Origin: Basidiobolus ranarum
Taxonomy: Eukaryota > Basidiobolomycota > Basidiobolomycetes > Basidiobolales
Direction of reading: 5' to 3'
DNA length: 31,352 bases
Assembly (NCBI GenBank): GCA_040143965.1
Contig: JASJQH010006966.1
Span: 1-31,352, forward strand
The number at the start of each line of letters is the position of its first letter. Positions within the stretch are counted from its first letter, which is position 1. A model generated the notes under the pieces. The model was not told where the DNA came from. It did not search any database and saw nothing but the letters and a program-made list of their open reading frames with translations. The position numbers and the translations under genes were made by a program. Below are positions 1 through 10,368 of this stretch, one piece after another.

Positions 1-2641
1 ATAAGATGCTCAGTAGCGTCGACGAAATCATTGAAAGAGTTATGCTTTCGCATCAGCTTTCCATCTTCGTACCAACTACGTCCTAGCTCGCCTCCTCCAC
101 TAGATATACCAATATAGATCAGTTTTGTGTATGGCAACATATAGATAGACTTCATAAAACTAACCGAACATGAGCCAGTGCGATAATCCAGCCTCGATCT
201 AACAAAGGGAATGTTTCGATTCGAAATACCGGTTCTAAATTGGCGCCATAAGCACCGTAGACATGCAGTTGTACCGGATTACTATTATTGTATCAACCGT
301 AAGAAAGGAATATAACCTAAGATTTGAGGAATCAAATGAAGGCTACCTGCCGTCCCTTTTAACTCCTTTTTTGTAAATAAGAGTAATCGGGATCTTTTTT
401 CCATCGGCAGAAGTGGCATGGGTCCGAGTACATGTGTAATGGTTGCGATTAAAATCTTAAATACACAGTTAGATGTTATAGCTTGACCATAGTTAAATGA
501 AAGAAATGTACTATATATGTCTTCGATTCTGCGGTAAGTAAACTGACGCGTTTTCATATCGTAGTCATAAGTGGCCTCGTGTGAAAATGGAGAATAACAC
601 GTAAACCTTACAACATTTGTCTCGTATTCCTTCGATGAGAAAATGAGTTAGCACAAGGATAGAAGGTAATAACACACCACAGACTTAGCACTTACCACGT
701 TGGATCCAGGGCTAGCAACACATATCTCTTCGGGCAGTGGGATTTCATGAAAGGTATTTGTGCTCAAATCATGAGATTTGATGAAGGAGAGCCCTTGGCG
801 CTTTCCATAGATGACTATGAAATTCTGAAAGTCCGGTTGACGTTTAGCCATTACACATGTTAAGGTGTGATATGGCATGCAATATTACCTGAAAGATATC
901 AACATCGTCAATCTTCTCATCAGGCTGAATACTGATCAGATCGGTCCAGTACTTTTTGTTAGGGTGATTGTTGGGTGCTCTCACGACTTTGAAGTTAACG
1001 GCATCATCGGCATTGGTTACGATAAAGAATTGATTCTGTTTAAAGTATTGTTAAGAAACAAAAGCGTGAAGAGTCATCTGGAATTGCTCGTGGCTACCTC
1101 ATGATGATCAACATAGTATTCTATCCCAGTCGAACGAGGCTCCACAATATGGAGTTTCGGCTTTGGGAAGCGAGTGAAATCATGAAAGGCATTCAGTAAC
1201 ATCACTTCAGATATTCCGCCTAAGGAATTTGCATTGATGGTGATGTATTGCTAAGAAGAAAGTGTCAGGGTCAAGTATATATGCTCAAGGTAATCAATGG
1301 TAGCTCACGTGATCTTTGGTAACTGATACATCCAAAAAATAGTTACTATCTTCCTCCTGATAAATTAGTAAGTCTTCTTCCTGCGTGGTGCCAATTTGGT
1401 GAGCATACACCTATAAGTATCTACATGTTAGCAACCAATTAATTGAGTTGAATTGAACAGCACAGCTTCCTTGCCTGGAACGGACGGAGTTGGTCGTCCG
1501 GAACCGTGTAGTATATAGTTCGCTCATTCCCTGACCATGCAAAATTAAATACATTCTCAATTGTATCCTATAAACGTAGGCAGATGAGATAGTGAATCGA
1601 GAAGACCGGAGAGTGAATAACTTACCGCAGGCATAGAATTCTTCTCCAAGTCATTAATACAAAGAGTCCCATACTCCATCCCATTTTGTTCAACCAAGTA
1701 CGCGAACATATTATGTTCTGGAGATGGTCCCACCTTTCTAACCGACATTCCTTCTTGAGCAAGTTCAGTTGAATCCAGCAAAAGCTGCGGCTTGCCCTTG
1801 AATTAGTAATACGCGTTAACAATGCTCACCTTTGAGATTATATAGATGAAGTGAAGTTAACCTGGCCCGCCTGCTTTCTATAATACATTGGGCCACTTGC
1901 TGTGGCTTCAGTATAATATTCGTATCCCTGAATTCGAGTGGTCAGAGAAGGTAAAACCTGATTGACCACACATTTTCGGCGCATCTCCTGTTAAATGAAA
2001 TTTGAGAAACCATAACATACGATGGTATGTTTTGAACGAACTTACGCTAACTAATGAACGTTGTAGGCTTTTTGTATCTTTCATGTAGCAATTGGTGTAT
2101 CTAAATAGAAGGAATTATTTCAACTACCTGCTAGTAGAGCTACACAACAGAAGAGAAACTTACCGACGTTCGGCATTCAAGTATTCTATCATATTCTATC
2201 GATTAAAGAATAAAAGAAATTATTAACAAATGTAATATGACCAACTACTTCAAGGCTAGGTACAAGTAAGAGTCGAAAGTACTGACGGTTATTTCCCCAT
2301 TTTCCATCCATTTGTATTCATCTTTTCGAATGTTTCCAAAATGGGTCGTTGTATTCTCTACTTGTTTAGTGGTTGGTATTTCGCAATTTCTATTCCAAAA
2401 GAGTTTCACTTTAGTTAAATTGGCGCCTCTTCAATAATGGATAGTTTGGAATATACCGGTTGAAGAATTTCCTAACTCCAAATAAAAACTGAGTTTCAGA
2501 CAAGCTATGAAATGGACGTGGCTTTACAAGGGTGACACCAGCAATTATAGCCCGCTGTCGTACTCTAGGCAACCCATATCTCCACACTATATAATTCGTT
2601 AGCTTTGCACCATGATATAAAGTCAATTGGTTTATAAACAC
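1..2641 (-). CDS. Oligopeptidase B-like serine peptidase (S9A), partial at window edge
   Basis: Prolyl-oligopeptidase family enzyme, which cleaves short peptides after basic residues in oligopeptidase B. By splice-site and phase matching the exons are 2641-2457, 2389-2287, 2195-2164, 2100-2046, 1987-1862, 1796-1626, 1567-1475, 1410-1309, 1250-1098, 1035-889, 824-696, 629-512, 455-347, 281-165 and 99-1, giving about 579 visible codons. Family landmarks in order are the N-terminal [17 protein letters not shown] (compare HGD.R.DDYYWL), YLNAERRYTN, the beta-propeller segments [14 protein letters not shown] and [20 protein letters not shown], then [35 protein letters not shown] and [14 protein letters not shown]. 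The window ends before the expected nucleophile motif GGSAGG and the Asp and His. The first visible exon has no Met and a basic, presequence-like start, so the true start lies upstream, perhaps near the ATG at 2756. The family call is strong. The 5' end is unresolved. Confidence 0.88.
1411..1474 (-). other. GC-AG intron in the oligopeptidase B-like gene
   Basis: The exon before it ends ...CGT CCG TTC CAG and the intron begins GCAAGG, with acceptor TTATAG. Splicing here joins LRPFQ to VYAHQIGT in frame, which matches the family pattern (LRPYRVYRHRLG). No nearby GT donor preserves this segment. CAG|GCAAG is the usual form of GC donors. It is the only non-GT donor needed in the genes modelled here. 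Confidence 0.7.
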
Positions 2642-3541
2642 TAACTGGAGACTATTGTATTAAGCGTACGAGTAATTCAAGAGCCCGTTAACCCGGAGCC
2701 TTCTGTCTGCCTCTTGTAGCAAGTGGATTTTGTTAGTCAATTGTGGCATCACCATCTAGATTGGAGAAATTTGTATTTACAATCTATTACTAGTCAATTG
2801 CAATTCAATTACCGTTATTTCTGTTTCGAACGAGTCGGATATTTTCAATGGAATATTCATGGATGGGATGATCGAAATCAGATCTAATTTCCAACTCAAA
2901 TCATGTGATTGAATGTTTGTAGACGCTACAGATCAACTGAGAAAATTCTGTGCAGCATTTAGTTTTCCATAAAGTGAATTAATGTGGTTCAACCAGTACC
3001 ATTGATTCTCTACTTTCTTCAGCCCACCTTACTCGAGAAAATACTTTTGTCTACTTGTCTACACTAAAAGCTGTATTTCTTACTGAAACGCCCAATACCA
3101 CTTTATTTATAGTTAATTATTTTTGGCTTTGTTATATCTCCAGAGTCTGAGGTGAACATATAAGAAGCACTTAGGTATTTTCCCTTTCATTGATACTGTT
3201 CTTTTCTACCTGTATTTGTGAACCATTTTATTGCCGAGAAAAGGAGAGGTTTGTATGAAACTATCTCCTTCGCTTTTTTGTATATCAGTATTGAGTCTGA
3301 AAAGCGAGTTGGAAATAAACCCAAGGGGAAAATATTTAGAAGTAATCAAACACAGATCCTTCCAACGAGCCTATTCATACTAAAATAGCATTCGATTTCC
3401 CTTTCTTCTTCTACAGTCATTAAAATTTTGTCCTGGTTTTTTAGGGCTTAACATACTTAAACAAGAGAAACAAACTCTCTGAAGTTCTAGTGTCTCGAAT
3501 AGGGTCAAATATATACTTGCTTCATACGAATTTGTCCCAAA
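2642..3541. promoter_or_regulatory. Divergent upstream region between oligopeptidase B-like and CPSF6-like genes
   Basis: About 0.9 kb of AT-rich sequence between two divergently transcribed genes. Its left end (about 2650-2760) probably holds the missing first exon of the peptidase gene. An ATG on the minus strand at 2756 opens a short frame, but no splice joins it convincingly. I see no RNA gene, mobile element or other ORF of note. Confidence 0.5.
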
Positions 3542-5495
3542 ATGGCTGATGAAGAAACTTTCGATATTTATGGGGACGATTTTGGCCAAAATGAATATGA
3601 TGATCCCGGTGTAAGTATTACTTCTCTTTTCTACATATTGTATATATATAAAGCTACACGAAACCCATAAATCATTTCTCTCTAACTAACATCTATTTGA
3701 TGTATACGCGTTTCTTAGCACGAGGATCTTTACAGTGAGATCTTGGGTGAAGACAGTCATACGATGAAACCCAAAAAAGAGTCAACACAAACCAGCTCTG
3801 ACACGAAAAAGAAAGACTCAGAGCATGAAACGACTTCCCAAGACAAGGTTTGTGAAATATTTTTGAAAATTCCTTTCCCTTGAAAAATAAGGTATCTTGG
3901 TAGTATGAAAGAGTATATTGTATGGCAACATGTTGTACATATAGAATGGATGTCAATAATTTATGGGTTTCTTCAAGCTTATACAATGCTATATCTTACC
4001 ATATTACAGAAAAAGACGACTGTACCTTATTTTTCAGGGCTTGAAATAAAATTCCATCGTCCCTAATCATTTCTCTTCTTCCTATTCACTTCATATATTG
4101 GGGGGAAAATATTTCTGGAACAATAGGATAAACAATCAGGTGACAATCACGAAGTTCACTCCCATTACGAGCAAAACAACCATGAGAATTTCTCACGTTC
4201 AGGTAAAAACTAAATTGAAAGATCCACTTTTCTTTATAGAGAACTAATCTGAATACTTTATTCTAACGTTTAGGAAATGATCATTCGGAAAGAACTTCAA
4301 ATCCTCCAAGAAATAAAGACGAACATCACAACTTCAACCCCGTAAAATCTCATTCATCCAATGCGAGCAGTGCCTTGATCATTGGTGAATTGAATTGGGT
4401 GAGTTAAACTCCGTACAGACTTTTCTATACTCCAACTAACATGTGAGCTCCAAATTACTAGTGGATTGGCGAAGAGGACATTAGAGGAGTCATTGGCAAA
4501 TCCATCGAACATTCTCAATTAAAGGATATTACTTTCCAGGAGCACAAAGTGAATGGAAAGTCCAAAGGGTGAGTCCAAGCCAACTTCCATTCCATAGTAG
4601 ATTCAATCGAAGCTAACCTTTTCTCTAGAGTGATCTATTTGGAGTTTTCGGATGTTGAAGCGGCCAAAGCAGCTAAAGAATGCTTTGAAACAACGTAATG
4701 ACCACTTCTACTACATTTAACTGAAATGTGAATTGCTGGTTCTAATGGACATTCGTTCAGAAATATAGATGGGAAAAAGTGCACGGTTAATTTCGCCAAC
4801 GCTGGTGTGGGAAATCCATTCAAGATTCTTCCCAAAGGTAGATATTCTCTGACAAACCTTGGATGGTGTTGATTACTTAATGCTCTTTATCATTATAGAA
4901 CCCCCGCCACGTGCTGGACGCGGTGGTGCTATTTCCCGGGCCAATCCCAACCATGCCCCAGGTCGAGCTCAACCGAACAGAGGTGGCTTTGGTGCTGGAG
5001 GATTCAGACCTACCCCACCTACTAGAGACTTTTTCCCTAACCCCATGGCACAGATGGGCGGTTTCCCCGGTGCCAATCGAGGCTATGGCATGGGTGGAGG
5101 TTATGGAGATGGGTTTGATCCATGGGGAATGTCTCAGAGAGGAGGTATGATGCGTGGACGTGGAAACAATATGATGCGAGGTGGATATATGGGAGCCGGT
5201 CGAGGAGGTCCAATGCACGGAGGCTACCCAATGATGGATGAAAACTATGGTATGTCCGGGGGCTCTGGTTATGGTAGGATCAAGCGGTAATCTCAAAATG
5301 TGCCAAATACACTAACTAAAAAGTAACTCATTCACAGGCTTCCCTGCTCCTCACATCAACCCAGCATTCTTTGAACAAGGTGGCTACGGTGGTGGAATGA
5401 ACGATGACGGTTCCAATGGATCTTCTGGTACCAAGCGACGTGCTCAAGATGATGGACATGATGGGTATGCTTCACAACGAGGAAGGTCACGATGA
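3542..5495 (+). CDS. CPSF6/CPSF7-like cleavage factor I large subunit (RRM protein)
   Basis: Nine exons: 3542-3610, 3719-3847, 4127-4202, 4274-4398, 4462-4568, 4629-4694, 4761-4837, 4899-5273, 5338-5495 (393 aa). In metazoans this family binds CPSF5/NUDT21 in cleavage factor Im and helps choose poly(A) sites in the nucleus. The N terminus is acidic ([14 protein letters not shown]) with a Ser/Lys-rich linker. One RRM spans about residues 125-205: RNP2 is [10 protein letters not shown], the RNP1-like part is NGKSKGVIYLEF, and GELNWWIGEEDI parallels the CPSF6 RRM. A Gly/Met/Arg/Pro-rich region follows (RGG, GMGGG), then APHINPAFF, which resembles the CPSF6 segment APHVNPAFF, and a short basic tail ending GRSR. 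The splice at 5273/5338 is chosen because it preserves APHINPAFF. The 279-nt second intron is about four times the usual size. Other Gly-rich RRM proteins are a weaker alternative. Confidence 0.85.
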
Positions 5496-6239
5496 AATAT
5501 GATCAACGCTATAAACCAGTCGTAAGAAGTCAATGATTTCGGTATTCAAGGTCATTCTCTTTTTTTATCTGCTTCTTATCACTTCGTATATGAATATCAA
5601 TAAATCCCTTTCTGTTTATGTAATGTTTTTAAGATTCGGCACGTCAGGTATTATTTATTTGTGGATGTATATCTAATATGTAAATTGAATGTAATTGGCA
5701 ATAATAGCAGTAGTAAAAGAGATGGAATTGTTATATCTACGCTTCTTTACCATACGTATGTTGTACTCTAAGCTACCAGATAGCCATTCTCTAAGGAGAT
5801 AACTGATTAAGTTGTGTGTTATAACTACTCTAGATGGTCTTCAGCAAAGTTCATGAAATAACTGGAAAATCCGAGTATTTCCGGAATATTCTACTAGTGA
5901 TATTTCTATGCTATACTCTTCGAAGCAGACAAAGGGTACATGAAATGATTTATTGTATGTTTTAAGAGAATAATCCAGGATTGGTTAATGGTTTGGACCG
6001 GTTCACATCCCTTTAGAAAAGTAATACTCATGAATGTGGCCAAAAGCAATGATGATCGAGCAAAATAGAGCTCGAGAAGATTAGAGTAAAGAAAAGGGGA
6101 AGAGGAATTTCAAAAGGGAAAGAAATTATGCAGTGCGTAGCGAAATATATATTTTAAGCTGTGGATATATTTCAAGCATCCCTAGAAATAGAGATCGTTA
6201 GTATTTTCATTTTATCAAAGTGTGGTTTGTTGTGGGGCA
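5496..6239. other. Convergent intergenic region with CPSF6-like poly(A) signal
   Basis: About 0.74 kb between the stop codons of the CPSF6-like gene (plus) and the V-ATPase H gene (minus). It should hold both 3' untranslated regions. An AATAAA on the plus strand lies about 104 nt after the CPSF6-like stop. A TTTATT (AATAAA on the minus strand) occurs at about 5948-5953. No ORF or repeat of note was seen. Confidence 0.5.
5599..5604 (+). terminator. Poly(A) signal AATAAA, CPSF6-like gene
   Basis: Canonical AATAAA hexamer about 104 nt downstream of the stop codon, on the same strand, in a T-rich 3' region. Confidence 0.55.
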
Positions 6240-8286
6240 TTACCAGGCGTTGACCATCAATTTTTGGACAGCTAATAATGCTTGATATCTAACATCAGAG
6301 TTCTCGTGGGCCATAAGCTCCATGATACGTTGCTTTACTCCAATCTCTTGAACAACCCTGAGAGGAATCGGATTGTTAGTGAATATTCAGGAAAAGTTCT
6401 TTAGAAAAATACATACTTCTTTCCGTTGGGATAATGCTTGACGTACTGGCCGATATCGTGGGTACCCACGGAAAGAACAACGGGATCAGAGGAGGTGCTG
6501 AGTAATCTAGCCAACACTCTTTGTAAATGCAAGCTAGTTTAGTATTGAATCTCAAAAAATGACCACTCAAGAAAATCATATACCTTAGGAGAGCAAAATC
6601 GTTCTCATTAAGGCGAGCGAAATTCTGCTGCCAAAATTGTTCGGATTGATGTGGTGGAGTCCAAGAGAGTTTTCCGGATTCTAGCTCGCTGACATATTCA
6701 TCAAAAGTACTGAGATACAAACCATTATTAGTAAGGAGGGTGACAAATGATTTGAACCAAACGAAAACTTTCTTACGTCAAACTCTGGAAGTTTTCTTCA
6801 AGCTCAGCTTTGATATATTGAAGGTCATCGGGAACATCAGCATCTGACCACTTACGAGTAGTAAGGTTATCAACGAAATTCAACAATTTGTGAACGAGCA
6901 TAGCAGCCATGTTTTGCTCGGGAGCCTTTTCAATCAAATTCTAATGGTTCAAATGAGTCAGTATATCATTGTATTTGTGAGGTGATAAACGTATAAAACT
7001 CACTCTGTAAGTACTGATAACAGCACGAATAACCTTCTCTTTGACGGTGGTCTTGGCAACATCCATGAAGATAGGGATAATGTCGTATTTGCTAATATGT
7101 GTTTAATGGTCAAGATCAAGGAAAAACAACTAACAAAATACTCACCTGTTAATCTCAGCAGCAATGTTTTTTTCGAAAGATAAAAGCCAGAAGCAGAAGA
7201 TCAGTTGATATTGAGCTTGAGGATTGCCGTTGCTACCCTTCAACAAAGAAATCAAACTGTTGATTGGATGAGTAAACGCGTGGAATGCACAATACATAAA
7301 AGCATGGATAAAGCACTTACATGGAAACCCCATTGGTCTGATAGAAGGCTTGTCTGCATTCGGAAACGGTGAGTAAGGACTCTAAGTTTTGGACTGCAAT
7401 ATCAACAGTACTAGTGTTTTGACTCTTTAGCTGAGTAACAATCCAGTTAATAAACTCGCTGAGGTCAACACCCTCGTGACGACTCTTATCGGTACTAGAC
7501 GACAAAATTAATATTAGAAATTTATCTTCGTTTACAAATTAAGAATCATAGTAAACCTACCAGATCAAGGAAGACAACACTTTGCTAGCCTTCAAAGTAA
7601 GAAATTCATCATCTTTAGACAAGCATCTAAAGTTTCGTCGTTAGTACCCATTTAAATATCAATACAATGGAGTATATTTTTGTTTGCTTACTTGACAAAG
7701 GGAGCATAAGGGAATTTTGGGCTCTCGGTGCTGGTTTGATGGAATAAATTGGCATGCTCTCGATTTTCTATTCAATATTTTCATGCCAATTAGAGGAAGT
7801 AATATTGGATACAAAACATAGGGGTTTCTCTTACCTTCAATTATATCATCAACGACGACCAAGAGATACTGAAGGGTATCAACACGAACAAGTTTGTCCA
7901 GCAAAGTGATGAAAAGTTTAGCAAAAAGATAGCCATCCTGTATAGAGAAGGTACAAGATTGGTTAATACCACTAATTCCGAAATAACTGACTAACAAGTT
8001 ATTGACTTGATTTTCATCAGGAATACGTACTTGGGAGAGAAATTGAGACGAGCCTTGCTGAGTTCTACTTTCATAAAGCTTAAGCATGCGTAATTCATCC
8101 TCGGTGATCAAAGATGCTTTGTGATAACCCTGTTAGCAAATGAAAAGGATTACGTCAGTGAAAGAGTAGCGGCAGACTTGGGTGACAACAACATACCTCC
8201 CAAGGGATGGCCTTTCCCCTGATGCTATTTGTAAGCTCTTCGAGATAAGGGTTAGCAACAATACTGGTAGGAAAAACGTCAGCCAT
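6240..8286 (-). CDS. VMA13: V-type ATPase V1 subunit H (Vma13)
   Basis: Twelve exons: 8286-8197, 8129-8031, 7937-7835, 7767-7692, 7626-7561, 7494-7321, 7256-7146, 7091-7004, 6940-6777, 6709-6584, 6518-6417, 6357-6240 (438 aa, typical for the family). Subunit H is an alpha-helical repeat protein that couples V1 to Vo and silences free V1, so it controls vacuolar and Golgi acidification. Recognisable segments are WEGYHKASLITEDEL near the N terminus, VDTLQYLLVVVDDIIE, PQAQYQLIFCFWLLSFE, then TTFDEYVSELESGKLSW with HQSEQFW, and VGTHDIGQYVKHYPNGK and RYQALLAVQKLMVNAW at the C terminus. These match human ATP6V1H and yeast Vma13 in order and spacing. The start is the first ATG and gives a typical N terminus (MADVFPTSIVANPYLEEL). 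Intron 2 (8030-7938) is a multiple of three and has no stop; it is treated as spliced because its 31 codons have no counterpart in the family. Confidence 0.93.
7938..8030 (-). other. Stop-free, in-frame 93-nt intron of the V-ATPase H gene
   Basis: The segment starts GTACGT, ends TATACAG and is exactly 31 codons with no stop in the host frame, so retention would insert 31 residues between FLSQ and DGYLF. The other introns of this gene either shift the frame or carry stops. Splicing restores the family spacing. Retention as an isoform is possible but unproven. Confidence 0.6.
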
Positions 8287-9363
8287 CGGAAAAGTTGTAT
8301 GGAAAGTGGAGGTTGAAACGAGGACTTTTCAGAAAGAATGCTATTATGTATGTAGAGAAAAGTGAGTTCAGTTTTCGAGGGTCTACACGGATGCTGATTG
8401 GACCTTCCACCTGGGATTTGGCCTCAGTATCCATACAATCTTGATAATCCTAGAAATCTTCAAATGAGAATAAATTTAATCCAGAATCAGGCCAAAAAAA
8501 AGAGCTGATTTGCGGGCGCACTTGACCACAAATAAAGTGGCACCCAACCTTTTTCGGCCATCATTTGATAATTCTATTTTCTAAATAGTAAAATGCAGAA
8601 TTGGAGTTTCAATTGAACCAATTCAAGTACAATATTAGCATTTACGCATATATTGACGACATTAAAGTTTTTCCATTGATTGAAAAGCCACACAGCAGAG
8701 TTACAAAAGATACTTGGTAAATTTAAGTTCGTGATCCGTGTGACAAAACCTCTGGAATAGCCAATCATCTTGGAGTTTCGGTTGGAATAAGAACCTTTCC
8801 ATTGCAGAGTCGGACAAACCGTTGTTTATTCGAAGATGTTAGATCGAAAGCGAACGTTTTGCAGACAAAGTGAACCTAGGGTTGCCGTTACGCACATTGA
8901 CATCGGGGGAATTGAACCGCCTATTGGGGAAATGGGTCTCTTCTATTTAGAACGATCGTATTAGTGTTAGACCTAGCCATTTATTGAGTTTTGAGAGCTG
9001 CGTAGGGTTAGGGTTGGGGTGAGAAGGATCAGGGTTAGGGTCATTATTCTTCCATCTAAGCAACAATTAGCGAAATTTAATCTGACAAAGATAGCATTGA
9101 GGATGAGGTCGAGGGAGAGGGAGGGAGCTAGAGTGATTATGCGACATAGACATATTTTTTCTCTTCTCATATGCACATATATGTACGAATAACCCTTTTT
9201 CCATGAAATTATGCTCCATAGAGTCAACTCCATATTATTCAAGAGAGCAGCGATTCCTCTTTTAGGTGTGCTAGATCGTTGGTAATCTCCTTTTCTTCAA
9301 GCTGAGCATAAGTTTTGAGCTTTTATTGATACAACTTCAAAAACCAGTTTTTATCATACGAGA
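8287..9363. promoter_or_regulatory. Divergent promoter region between V-ATPase H and Nudix genes
   Basis: About 1.08 kb separating two genes read in opposite directions. It holds the telomere-like TTAGGG patch (9003-9041) and a purine-rich run (about 9099-9132, repeats of GAGGGA). The minus-strand frames at 8574-8768 and 8973-9242 show no recognisable features. No RNA gene was seen. Confidence 0.5.
9003..9041. repeat. Interstitial telomere-like TTAGGG patch
   Basis: 9003-9019 reads TAGGG, TTAGGG, TTGGGG in tandem. After 12 bases, GGGTTAGGGT follows at 9032-9041. TTAGGG is the telomere unit of most filamentous fungi. In yeasts, Tbf1 (budding yeast) and Teb1 (fission yeast) bind the same motif inside promoters. 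The site lies about 325-360 nt upstream of the Nudix start codon. Confidence 0.7.
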
Positions 9364-10208
9364 ATGTCTGAGACTGTACAACTGCTTTCAAAGAAGATTC
9401 CTTTGATTGTTCACTCGGAAAAAGTGAATCTAGAGGAAGTTCAAAAGTTCAAACCATTCATAGATTGGTGCAAGAAGTTCAATCAACAATCTAACCAAGA
9501 GGAGGTTGAAGTTTCTAGTGTAGAGATACAAGACGTAGATTACTTTAAGGATAGACTTGGCTTTGTTAAAATGAAAGTAAACGTTAAATTGAAGGCCACT
9601 GGAAAGAATATTCCTGGCATTGTGTTACTGGTAAGATTCATGATTTGGTCATTGGGAGAGTTATTGCAAAATTGCTAACTTCATTTCGTTGATTTGAACA
9701 GAGAGGTGGGTCAGTTAGTGTACTGTTAATACTTCGTGCCAAGCAATCGGATTCTTCAAAGCCCAAGGAATATGTTGTTTTGACAGTCCAGCCAAGAATT
9801 CCAGTTGGTTCACTTTCATTTACTGAGTTACCTGCTGGTATGCTAGACGATTCTGGAGAATTCTCTGGTGTAGCGTCCAAAGAGCTTGAGGAGGAAACCG
9901 GTTTAACTATTAACGAAAAAGAATTGATCGATTTGATTGAACTGACATACGATAGTCCAGATATCCAAGGTGCTTATACTTCCCCTGGTGTTTGTGATGA
10001 GTTTATTCGCTTGTTTCTATGTGTTAAAGACATCGATCAAGCCAAGCTAGATGAATTACACGGAAAGCTTACTGGACTAAGAGACCAAGGAGAAAATATT
10101 TCTCTAAAATTGGTTGAATTAGATAAATTGTGGCATGCAACGGCGGATGTCAAAGCGTTATCCTCGCTGATGTTGTACTATAAATTGAAGGAGAATGGGA
10201 AAATTTGA
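9364..10208 (+). CDS. Nudix hydrolase, probable ADP-sugar/nucleoside diphosphate-sugar diphosphatase
   Basis: Two exons, 9364-9630 and 9702-10208, encode 257 aa. Nudix enzymes cleave nucleoside diphosphates linked to another group, usually with Mg2+. The Nudix box is at residues 135-157: it starts GMLDDSGEF and ends SKELEEETGL. The metal-binding acidic residues of the ExxEE core are present (E150, E153, E154). The Arg of the consensus REUxEE is Lys149, and the usual Glu of GX5E is shifted by one residue to E142. The phrase ELPAGMLDD, the downstream GVCDEFIRLFL, and KLTGLRDQGENI with LWHATADVKAL resemble the plant NUDT14 ADP-sugar diphosphatase group more than ADP-ribose hydrolases of the Ysa1 type. 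The substrate is inference. The start is the first ATG of the ORF. Confidence 0.85.
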
Positions 10209-10368
10209 AGCAACTTTGCCAGAGTAATGTATTAGTTATTTATTAAGGAATTAAATACGCGAAGGAATATTAGAATTGTATTAAAATAAATGAAGTTGGT
10301 CAGGTATTAATTGATGGGAATATACTTTACAAGAGTTATGGAGAAATGGGGAGGGAGTACAGATGCCG
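10209..10368. terminator. Overlapping 3' processing region of Nudix and ArfGAP genes
   Basis: Only 160 nt separate the two convergent stop codons. AATAAA on the plus strand is at 10285-10290 and AATAAA on the minus strand (TTTATT) is at 10239-10244. Each signal lies inside the other gene's expected 3' untranslated region, so the two mRNAs should overlap antisense by some tens of nucleotides. Confidence 0.6.

Noticed and set aside
4011-4040. 12-nt micro-exon inside the long CPSF6-like intron
   Set aside because: It could be flanked by AG and GT, but nothing in the family supports it, and the following segment reaches a stop at once.
4877-5296. 139-aa minus-strand ORF over the CPSF6-like gene
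   Set aside because: It is the antisense of the Gly-rich exon. The plus-strand frame matches the family and splices in phase.
8973-9242. 89-aa minus-strand ORF across the TTAGGG patch
   Set aside because: Its Leu/Thr-rich C-terminal part is just the translation of the telomere-like and purine-rich repeats.
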